A DNA stretch of 10,880 nucleotides from an uncultured Haloferula sp. (lineage in GTDB: Bacteria > Verrucomicrobiota > Verrucomicrobiae > Verrucomicrobiales > Akkermansiaceae), in NCBI GenBank assembly GCA_946885645.1, contig CAMPGU010000128.1, positions 1 to 10,880 on the forward strand, read 5' to 3'. Within the stretch, counting starts at the first letter, position 1, and the number at the start of each line of letters is the position of its first letter. The notes under the pieces are model-generated. The model was given only the letters and a program-made list of their open reading frames with translations. It was not told the DNA's origin and made no database searches. Below are positions 1-6,304 of the stretch, one piece after another. The translations under genes were made by a program, and so were the position numbers.

Positions 1-1
1 G

Positions 2-736
2 ACCACGGCTATCGCGGGATTCACCACGAACATGATGACCGCCGGGGTGCAATCCGCGACCGGGGCCTATGCCCAGGCGATGGCCGAGGGGGACAGCCAC
101 GAGCGGGCGATGGCGAAGGCCGGGACGGCGGGCCTCAATAGCATCATCATCGCGGGCGTTTTCAATCTGAAGGGCTCCGGTGCCACGGCCGCCGCGCTGG
201 GGAAACGCAAGGCGGCGGAGCTGACGATGCGGGACCTGACGGAGATCGCCGCGAAGCAGGGCGTGGGAAATCTGGCCCGGAGCAAGGAGCTGCGGACGAT
301 GGCACGGCAGATCCTGACGGCCTACGGCATGGAGGCCGCGGAGACGGGCGTGGAAACGATGCTGCAAGCCTTTGCCACGGCGGATCCGGACGACAACCTG
401 AGCCACGTGTGGTCGGACGGGCTGCGGTCGATCGCGGAGGGAGCGGTGGCAGGAACAGGCATCCGCCTGATCCGGCGCGGCGACCACGGCGGAGGCAATG
501 GAAACGGAGGCGTGATACCGCCCGCCGCGAACGGGGCGGTGGCGGACGGCGATGCGGGATCCGGGGATGTGCGGGCACTGCTCCAGCGCACGGACGCCAG
601 CATCCGGGAATACGAGGCACGGGTGGCGGCGGAAGCGGCGGCGGCGGCCGCCGCCGCGGGATCGCCGGAACGTGAGGGTCCCGCCGGCGGGGCCTCCCGG
701 TGTTCCGCAAGATGGGGATGGATTGCCAAAACGTGA
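2..736 (+). CDS. 3' part of a large Ala/Gly-rich protein of unknown function (5' truncated by the window; probably frame-disrupted)
   Basis: The frame is open from base 2 (TTAIAGFTTNMM...) with no start needed before the window edge, so the true start lies outside. Residues up to about position 480 of the window form alanine- and glycine-rich helices (for example an AGTAGLNSIIIAG stretch and AAETGVETMLQAF). A charged helix, DVRALLQRTDASIREYEARV, follows at about 565-625, then an eight-alanine run. After about 690 the frame becomes atypical (ASRCSARWGWIAKT, stop at 734-736), while frame 3 takes up the Pro/Ala-rich coding signal. I therefore think the stop is caused by a frame change and that this segment and the next feature were once one protein. 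No signal peptide or catalytic motif is visible. The style recalls the Ala-rich helical segments of phage-type 'large polyvalent' proteins, but that is only an impression. Function unknown. Confidence 0.6.
   Translation, partial: TTAIAGFTTNMMTAGVQSATGAYAQAMAEGDSHERAMAKAGTAGLNSIIIAGVFNLKGSGATAAALGKRKAAELTMRDLTEIAAKQGVGNLARSKELRTMARQILTAYGMEAAETGVETMLQAFATADPDDNLSHVWSDGLRSIAEGAVAGTGIRLIRRGDHGGGNGNGGVIPPAANGAVADGDAGSGDVRALLQRTDASIREYEARVAAEAAAAAAAAGSPEREGPAGGASRCSARWGWIAKT
638..657. repeat. Perfect 20-bp GC-only palindrome in the poly-alanine run
   Basis: The GCG/GCC alanine codons at 635-658 switch from GCG to GCC at their middle, giving a perfect self-complementary sequence centred between 647 and 648 that contains only G and C. 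It lies just upstream of the place where the coding frame changes (about 660-735). Such a sequence favours polymerase slippage and sequencing or assembly error, which would explain that change. A role as an RNA hairpin is possible but not shown. Confidence 0.8.
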
Positions 737-836
737 GTCTTCCCCGCCGGCACAGGCTCCGCCCGGCCGCGGACCCGGAGCCGCCGCCGCCCCGCCGGAA
801 GCGCCGGAGCAAAAGCCCGCGGGGCCGGACCCCGCG

Positions 837-1760
837 ATGCTGGAGGACATCAACACGCGCCTCCGGGAGCAGGACCCGGAGGCCCCGCCGGTGACGGCGG
901 AGGAGATGGCGGCGGCGCGGGAGCTGACCGGCCGCCGCGGGCCTGCGGAGGGAGATTTTTCAGCGGATCAGGACATCGCCGCGGCGCCCGGGGAGGGTGG
1001 ACCGGAGCGGCAAGACGGGGGAACGGCGGCCGCGGAGGCTGCGGAGGGCGTGCGGATCCACCGCACCCTGGCCGCGGAGGAAGGCAGGGCGGCCGCGGCG
1101 ATGTCCGGTGCGGAGGCAACAAAACGTCACCCATCATCCGGAGGGGATACGAAGACGGCGGTACGGGCGGAGGAGGCCCTGAAGCAGGCGCGGCAGGATT
1201 ACGCGCGGGTGCCGCGGGCGCGGGCGGCGGCGAGAATCGCGAACGGCGCGGGGCTGGACGCGCTGGATCCCGGACAGAAGCGGGCGCTGGGCCTGACGCC
1301 GGAGGGCTTCCCGCTGGACGCCGCGGGTCTGGTGGAGGTGGGGCTGGAGCAGCCGCTGGTATCGCTGGACGAGGCGGGCCGGCCGGTGCTCGCCCCCGCC
1401 GCGGTGGAGGACATCGCGCGGGTCTCGCCGGAGCTGGCGGATCGGGTTGAGGCGACGGAACGTGATCCTTCGATCTACAGCGCGGGCGCGGGAAATGTCC
1501 TCGCTTCCCAACCGCCCAAGCAGGCCCGAGGCCGGCGCTCCCGGGGGCACCTCCGTCTGCGGGCGCTCCCGGCAGGGGCCTCCCCCGCCCCGCCGGGGCG
1601 GACGCTCCCGGCTCCCGGCTCCCGATGGATTCGCGGGCGGGCGAGCGGGGGATCGACAAGCTGCGGCGGAATCTCTAAATCCCCGATACCGCGGCCTGAA
1701 CGCACCCGTTTCCGGCACCACCTCGCGGATCGGAATCCCATTCACCCTTTTAAGACATGA
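837..1760 (+). CDS. Frame-3 continuation of the left-hand Ala/Pro-rich protein (hypothetical; probable frameshifted fragment)
   Basis: From about 690 the coding signature sits in frame 3: a Pro/Ala linker (PPAQAPPGRGPG, about 740-830), then charged helices starting MLEDINTRLREQDPEAP at the ATG of 837, then EEALKQARQDYARV (about 1170-1210) and a more globular part with LDALDPGQKRALGLTPEGF and LVSLDEAGRPVLAP (about 1255-1400). The start at 837 is merely the first in-frame ATG and has no clear ribosome binding site. GTG 672 and TTG 723 are also possible if this is a separate gene. I prefer continuity with the upstream frame-2 segment. After about 1500 frame 3 becomes Arg/Ser/Pro-rich and looks non-coding, although formally open to the TGA at 1758-1760, which overlaps the next gene's ATG. 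Frame 2 gives a better C-terminus, ending GERGIDKLRRNL with TAA at 1676-1678. No known domain recognised. Confidence 0.45.
   Translation: MLEDINTRLREQDPEAPPVTAEEMAAARELTGRRGPAEGDFSADQDIAAAPGEGGPERQDGGTAAAEAAEGVRIHRTLAAEEGRAAAAMSGAEATKRHPSSGGDTKTAVRAEEALKQARQDYARVPRARAAARIANGAGLDALDPGQKRALGLTPEGFPLDAAGLVEVGLEQPLVSLDEAGRPVLAPAAVEDIARVSPELADRVEATERDPSIYSAGAGNVLASQPPKQARGRRSRGHLRLRALPAGASPAPPGRTLPAPGSRWIRGRASGGSTSCGGISKSPIPRPERTRFRHHLADRNPIHPFKT
1490..1496 (+). other. Possible -1 slippery heptamer G|GGA|AAT
   Basis: The heptamer GGGAAAT is phased X|XXY|YYZ relative to frame 3, as a -1 slippery site requires, and a -1 slip would move translation from frame 3 to frame 2. Frame 2 then stays open for a Pro/Ala/Gly linker ending GERGIDKLRRNL and TAA at 1676-1678. 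Frame 2 is closed upstream by stops at 1448-1450 and 1463-1465, so entry must occur after those. The related heptamer GGGAAAG is the known slip site in lambda G/GT. No stimulatory structure was established, and one such heptamer can occur by chance. Confidence 0.2.
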
Positions 1761-4117
1761 AAGCAATACTGCTGCTCGCCCTTGTCTTCACCCTCCCTGG
1801 AAAAACCCTGGCCCGCGATCCCTGGGTCACTCTCACCGGCTTGACGGAGGCCCAGTTGACCTCCCGCGTGACCACCTTTTCAAACGATCAGCTGGGCGTC
1901 GTCCCGGAACAGGTCAGCGGCTACGTGGAAAACGATCAGATCCGCTTCGCCGCGCTCTGGGGCCCGCGGACGGATGCCTACACCCGGCGCGTGGTGCTCG
2001 ATCAGACGGAGTCCCAGCTCGCCGGCATCAATACCACCCTGCAGGCGGCCGGCTGGCGCCTCACGTGGATCAATGGATTCGCCGTCAACGGCGTGCCGCA
2101 CTTCAATGCGATCTACCGGAAGACCAGCGGCGCGCCGCAGGTCCTGCGCCTGGGCGATACGCTGAGCGAGCACCAGGGCGCGGATTCCTCGCTGGGGGAT
2201 ACCCACTATCTGGAGAATCTCTGCGTTTACCGGGACGGAGCGGCCGTGAGGTACGCGGCGGTGTGGAATCAAGCGGTCTTCCAGCTCGTGACGAAGGCTT
2301 CCTACGGCCTCACCGCGGAGGGATTAAATGCGGACGTGGCCGCCAATCAGGCCGGGTGGCGGCTTCACAATGTGTGCGGCTACACCAATCCGATCGTGAT
2401 CGGGGGCGAGAGCCCGCTGCGTTTCACGACGGTCTGGAAGAAGCCCGTCCGGAGCACCGGCTGGGGCATCATTCCCGCCATGACCAAGGAGAACTTCTTC
2501 GCGGCCGATTCCAACCAGACGGGAGTCGGCTGGCGGACCTCCTTCCTCCAGGCATGGAACCAGGGGGACCAGGTCAAATTCAACGCCATGTGGCTGCCCA
2601 ACGGAGGGCTGGAGCAATCCTACATCACCCAGATCGACACCCTGGTGCGGAATGCCATGCAGGCGGAAGATCTCCCCGGCTTCACCCTGGCGATCTCCCG
2701 CCGCGGCAAGCTCGTCTTCAAGCGCGCCTACGGCCTGGCGGATACCGAGAGCAATGAATGGGCCGGCACGAACCACCGGTTCCGCATCGCCAGCGTCTCC
2801 AAGCCGATCACCGGGGTGGCCGTGGTGCACGCCCTGGCCGGGCAATCCACCTGGGATCTGGACAGCACGGTCTTCGGCAGCGGCGCGCTCTTCGGCACGG
2901 ACTACGGTGCCGCTCCGTACAGCGCCTTCGAGCAGGACATCACGGTGCGGAATCTCCTGCACCACACCGCCGGATGGACCTCCGAGGGGAAGCTCTGGTA
3001 CTTCGACGAGCCTTCGTGGGGGTCCGAGCACGAGCCTTTCATCGACTACCAGCTGCAGAGCGAGAGCGTGACCAATGAACCGGGCACGGTGGGCCGCTAC
3101 TCGAATCTCGGCTATACCATCGCGGCGCGGGTGGTGGAGAAAGTCAGCGGGCAGAGCTTCGAGAGCTACACCCGGAGCCAGGTCTTCGCGCCCTGCGGGA
3201 TCTCGAACTTGCTGGGCCCCGTGGTGGGCGAGCGCACGCGCGCGCAGAAGAAATTCATGGAGGTCTCCTACTACCCGAATGACAACCCGACGGACCCCGA
3301 GGTGGTGGACCCGCGCCGGATGGATGGCAGCACCGCCTGGATCGCCCGGCCTGCGGATCTCCTCCTGCTGGCACGGCGTGTCGATGGGGATGCCGCCTAT
3401 GAAGACATCCTGGACGCCGCCGGCATCACCGCGCTCCACACCCGCGGCACCCCGGGTTCATCCTCCGGCTATAGCTGGCAGACGTACGGGCTGGGGTGGG
3501 CGTGCAACGATTACTCGAACCCCACCAGATGGGGGCACAATGGCAGCATGGCGGGCACCCGGGCGGAGTGGTGGTACCGCACGAATGGCCTGGCCTACGC
3601 ATGGGCGGCGAATGCCCAGGGCGGCATCTCGAATACCGCCTTGGAAAACATCCTCAACGACATCACGGCAAACAGCGATTGGCCGGACATCGATCTCTTC
3701 GGCACCTATCATCCCGCCTACAATGCCTGGCTGGCACAGCACTTCGAGGCGGTGGAGCGGTCGGAAGGGCTGGACGCCCTGCTGCTAAGTCCGGACGCCG
3801 ATCCGGATGGAGACGATCTGCCCAATGCGGCGGAATACTACCTGGGCCGCGACCCCCGCGAACCGGACCGCTCTCCATTTTCGGTCACCGTGGTAGGCGA
3901 CCAAATGCGCGTCCGCTGGAGCCGGAAGCTCGGCGTGGACGGCGTGGATGCCCGCATCCAGTGGAGCCAGAACCTGAGCAGCTGGAGCGTGCCCCCGTCC
4001 TTCCAGATCGTCGATCGTTCGGATCTGATCAGCCAGGTCGGCTACCGGGTCCAGGAAATGCTCGTCCCCATGACCACGGCCCGGCGCTTCGCGCGCCTGG
4101 ATTTCAGCGTGCGCTAG
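1757..4117 (+). CDS. Exported beta-lactamase-family serine hydrolase with N-terminal tandem repeats (polyglycine-hydrolase-like)
   Basis: A 786-residue protein with a signal peptide (MKAILLLALVFTLPGKTLA, cleavage near residue 19). Residues about 27-283 hold five repeats of roughly 45-50 residues, each ending in an aromatic-rich strand such as RFAALW, HFNAIY, RYAAVW, RFTTVW or KFNAMW. These match my recollection of the bacterial tandem repeat found in polyglycine hydrolases. Residues about 288-640 form a class C beta-lactamase/esterase-like domain: S346-V-S-K349 nucleophile and lysine, Y448-S-N450, and H594-N-G596 in the place of KTG. The tail carries an aspartate-rich loop (D682, D684, D686), EYYLG at 693-697 and a beta-rich end. 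Repeats plus such a domain is the architecture of polyglycine hydrolases, which are secreted endopeptidases known from fungi. Bond and substrate here are inferred; an esterase or D-aminopeptidase is possible. The ATG has no clear Shine-Dalgarno but is placed right by the signal peptide. Monocistronic, convergent with the next gene. Confidence 0.93.
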   Translation: MKAILLLALVFTLPGKTLARDPWVTLTGLTEAQLTSRVTTFSNDQLGVVPEQVSGYVENDQIRFAALWGPRTDAYTRRVVLDQTESQLAGINTTLQAAGWRLTWINGFAVNGVPHFNAIYRKTSGAPQVLRLGDTLSEHQGADSSLGDTHYLENLCVYRDGAAVRYAAVWNQAVFQLVTKASYGLTAEGLNADVAANQAGWRLHNVCGYTNPIVIGGESPLRFTTVWKKPVRSTGWGIIPAMTKENFFAADSNQTGVGWRTSFLQAWNQGDQVKFNAMWLPNGGLEQSYITQIDTLVRNAMQAEDLPGFTLAISRRGKLVFKRAYGLADTESNEWAGTNHRFRIASVSKPITGVAVVHALAGQSTWDLDSTVFGSGALFGTDYGAAPYSAFEQDITVRNLLHHTAGWTSEGKLWYFDEPSWGSEHEPFIDYQLQSESVTNEPGTVGRYSNLGYTIAARVVEKVSGQSFESYTRSQVFAPCGISNLLGPVVGERTRAQKKFMEVSYYPNDNPTDPEVVDPRRMDGSTAWIARPADLLLLARRVDGDAAYEDILDAAGITALHTRGTPGSSSGYSWQTYGLGWACNDYSNPTRWGHNGSMAGTRAEWWYRTNGLAYAWAANAQGGISNTALENILNDITANSDWPDIDLFGTYHPAYNAWLAQHFEAVERSEGLDALLLSPDADPDGDDLPNAAEYYLGRDPREPDRSPFSVTVVGDQMRVRWSRKLGVDGVDARIQWSQNLSSWSVPPSFQIVDRSDLISQVGYRVQEMLVPMTTARRFARLDFSVR

Positions 4118-4139
4118 GCATCCATGCCTCCCGGACTTC

Positions 4140-4174
4140 GGAATGCCCCGCCTTTGCAAGAGACGGGGCATTCC
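4140..4174. terminator. Hairpin between convergent genes, likely bidirectional terminator
   Basis: GGAATGCCCCG (4140-4150) is exactly complementary to CGGGGCATTCC (4164-4174) around a 13-nt loop. It sits between the stop of the hydrolase gene (4117) and the stop of the minus-strand gene (4193-4195), so it can end transcription from both sides. No T-tract follows on either strand, which weakens a classical intrinsic-terminator reading. Confidence 0.7.
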
Positions 4175-4192
4175 CCCGCCGCCTCGTGGACG

Positions 4193-6166
4193 CTACTGCG
4201 GCAGTTTCGGGAGCTTGCGGGCCTCGATGAAGGCTGCGGCGGAGATCCCGGCGGGCGGGATGCCTTTCTTTGGCGTGGCGGTGGCCGCGCGCCAGAAGGC
4301 ATCCACCTTCGCCGGTTTCGTACCGGAGGGGAAGAGGGCGGCGAATTCCTCGCGCGTGATATTCCCGTCGGAATCGCCGTCGATCGCCGCCGCGGCCGCG
4401 GCCCTGGAGGTCCGCAGCTTTTTCGCGGCGGCGTATTTCGCGGCGGAAGGCAGCTTCTTGCCCGCGATCCATTGCTTCAGGGAGATGATATCCGGGTCGT
4501 AAACGCGCAGGCGCTTGATGAAGGCATCCACCGCCTTGCCCTGGCCCGGCATCCATAGCGGCAGGATTTCGGCGCGGGAGAGCAGGAGATTGCCGTCCGC
4601 ATCCAGGTCCGCGGCCAGGCTCAGGCGTTCCAGCCAGAGCTTGTAGGGGGCGGGTATCCCGCGCGCGCCGCGGATGGCGGCCAGCTCGGGGTAGGTCAAG
4701 TGGCCGGAGGCATCCGCATCGATGAGGTCGAAGAGCTTGCGCGTGGATTTCAACGCGGGCAGGTAGGCGTCCCATTCCGCCCGGCTGATCTGCTCATCCC
4801 CGTCGTCAAAGCTGGCGGCGCGGATCAGGAGGGTTTCCGGACCTTCTCCTTCCAAGAGCTCCCGCACCTCCACCCGGTCCCGGCTGCGCTGATGGGGAGC
4901 ATAGGCGTCCGAGTCCGGGTCTTCCTCGTAGCTATCCACCAGCAGGGTATCCCCCAGCAACGCGAGCCCGCGGGCATAGCCGCCGTGTGTGCCGACGTCG
5001 TAGGGCGGCAGCAGTTGCTTGGCCGGGGTCCAGAGGCCGTCCCGCTTCAGGTAGAGGAAGGCGCAGCCGCCCATGCCTGCGCTCGGGGCCCCGATCGCGG
5101 CCCGTCCGCCTTCCAGGGACATGATGCCGCCGAAATTCGCGAAAAGGCCCATGTCCGCGGAGACCGGGCAATCGAGCCGCTGCGCGAGATTCCAGGCTCC
5201 GGCCTGGCGCTCGTACACATAGACCTTGCCCAGGCCGGAGTGCACGCCGCCCTGCACGGCGGCGATCAGCGCGGTATCCCCCTCCATCTCGATGGAAGCG
5301 CCGAAGAAATCATATGCCCCGCAATCGGCGGGCGAGAGGCTGCCATCCGCGCTCCAGACACCGGCTTCCCGCTTGAAAAGGAAGGTCGTGCCCACGGAGG
5401 GCTGGTTGCCGCGCGCCGTGTGTTGCGCGCCGATCATCGCCGTGTCCCCTTGCAGGGCCAGATTCGGCGGATTGCCCAGGTAGGAGGAGCCGTCCGAGAG
5501 ATAGGGAATGGCGGGGAGCTTGCCCTGCTGGACCCAGGTGCCGCCCTGGCGGTGGAAGAAGTAGGCGTGGCCCGCGTTGTCCCCGCCGTTCAAGGGATCC
5601 CCGTGTGCCAGGGCCACGATGGTATCGCCATGCACGGCCACGGCGAAGCCGAAGCGGTCGTTGCGTTCGGCATCCTCCGTCTGGATCTTCGCCTGCAGGC
5701 TCCAGACGCCGCCGGAGCGGTGATAGACGAGCAGGCAGCCCGCGCCTTCGATCTCTCCCTTGTCCTCGGCGGAAGCGGCGACCACCAGCGTATCGCCGTC
5801 GATGGCCATCGCGGTGGCGAATTCCACGTCAGGGGCGATGGCATCCCCGCGGAGCTTTTGCTGGAAAGTCCAGCCCTCCTCCTGCCGGGTGAAGACATAG
5901 AGGGCCCGCGTCCAGTAGGGGCCCTCCGTATCCGGCCCGTAGAAGACGGCGGTATCCCCGCTGGCGCGGAGCGGGCCGCCGAGGCCCATGCTGCCGGAGA
6001 GGCCGGGGGCGCTGTCCCAGCGGATGACCTGGCGCTCGGGGGTGAAAAGCATCTCGCCCTCCGCCGCGGCCCGGCCGCCGCAAGCGGCACCGGCGGCGAG
6101 GAAGAGCACGGCGAGCCGCCGGAGAAAGATGCGTGCGGCGGAGCGGGGTGAACGGATGGAAAGCAT
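4193..6166 (-). CDS. Exported FG-GAP beta-propeller protein with C-terminal EF-hands
   Basis: A 657-residue protein. I place the start at the ATG of 6166-6164, because GGGAGGG lies just upstream and the product begins with an export signal (R-rich n-region, then LAVLFLAAGAACGGRAAA, cleavage about residue 35). The frame is open further upstream, but that part is the shadow of the divergent gene. Residues about 66-437 contain seven units of the type GDTxxxxA...GxxYVFxRxxGxWxxQxKL (about 66, 117, 173, 235, 289, 346 and 398), as in FG-GAP/integrin-alpha-like propellers, so a seven-bladed propeller is likely. Residues about 450-610 carry EF-hand-like loops: two canonical ones (D483-A-D-A-S-G...E494 and D596-G-D-S-D-G...E607), one near canonical (D520-L-D-A-D-G, position 12 not acidic) and one degenerate (about 451-463). 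Probably an extracytoplasmic calcium-binding or adhesion protein; no catalytic residues seen. A Lys/Ala-rich C-terminus ends KLPKLPQ. Confidence 0.88.
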   Translation of the reverse strand: MLSIRSPRSAARIFLRRLAVLFLAAGAACGGRAAAEGEMLFTPERQVIRWDSAPGLSGSMGLGGPLRASGDTAVFYGPDTEGPYWTRALYVFTRQEEGWTFQQKLRGDAIAPDVEFATAMAIDGDTLVVAASAEDKGEIEGAGCLLVYHRSGGVWSLQAKIQTEDAERNDRFGFAVAVHGDTIVALAHGDPLNGGDNAGHAYFFHRQGGTWVQQGKLPAIPYLSDGSSYLGNPPNLALQGDTAMIGAQHTARGNQPSVGTTFLFKREAGVWSADGSLSPADCGAYDFFGASIEMEGDTALIAAVQGGVHSGLGKVYVYERQAGAWNLAQRLDCPVSADMGLFANFGGIMSLEGGRAAIGAPSAGMGGCAFLYLKRDGLWTPAKQLLPPYDVGTHGGYARGLALLGDTLLVDSYEEDPDSDAYAPHQRSRDRVEVRELLEGEGPETLLIRAASFDDGDEQISRAEWDAYLPALKSTRKLFDLIDADASGHLTYPELAAIRGARGIPAPYKLWLERLSLAADLDADGNLLLSRAEILPLWMPGQGKAVDAFIKRLRVYDPDIISLKQWIAGKKLPSAAKYAAAKKLRTSRAAAAAAIDGDSDGNITREEFAALFPSGTKPAKVDAFWRAATATPKKGIPPAGISAAAFIEARKLPKLPQ

Positions 6167-6169
6167 GAA

Positions 6170-6176
6170 CCCTCCC
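6170..6176 (-). promoter_or_regulatory. Ribosome binding site of the FG-GAP/EF-hand gene
   Basis: On the minus strand GGGAGGG is followed by TTC and the ATG at 6166. The core GGAGG is four bases from the start, rather tight but usable. It decides for this ATG over the longer open frame upstream. Confidence 0.55.
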
Positions 6177-6289
6177 GGAATACCAAAGACGGCCCCTGCG
6201 TCGAGCGCGATCATCGCTACCGCGGATGGCAAGGCGAGGCGGCCTCCGGTGACGGCGTTTTCACCGAAATTCCATCTTCCATTCATCTT

Positions 6290-6296
6290 GGCGGAG
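6290..6296 (+). promoter_or_regulatory. Ribosome binding site of the dehydrogenase/cytochrome gene
   Basis: GGCGGAG lies eight bases before the GTG at 6305. The alternative ATG at 6323 in the same frame has no comparable site at normal spacing, so the GTG start is preferred. Confidence 0.5.
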
Positions 6297-6304
6297 TTGC
6301 TTCC

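Larger units (their letters stand above)
6167..6304. promoter_or_regulatory. Divergent intergenic region
   Basis: These 138 bases separate two divergently transcribed genes, so both promoters should lie here or just inside. The right half (about 6255-6290) is richer in A and T than its surroundings. I found no convincing -35/-10 pair, operator repeat or riboswitch-like structure, so the assignment rests on position alone. Confidence 0.4.

Noticed and set aside
1447..2757. 436-codon plus-strand frame overlapping the hydrolase
   Set aside because: Most of it is a shifted frame of the hydrolase gene. Its first 100 codons were considered as another continuation of the left-hand gene, but frame 2 gives the better ending.
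4116..4129. AGGCAT-CC-ATGCCT inverted repeat at the hydrolase stop codon
   Set aside because: A two-base loop is too small for the full RNA stem. The stronger hairpin at 4140-4174 is the better terminator.
4700..6151. 483-codon open frame on the plus strand
   Set aside because: It is antisense to the FG-GAP/EF-hand gene, with low-complexity composition and no domain.
6255..6290. Possible -35/-10 promoter pair before the dehydrogenase gene
   Set aside because: The best match (TTTCAC with ATTCAT) is weak, and it would leave a leader too short for the ribosome binding site at 6290-6296.
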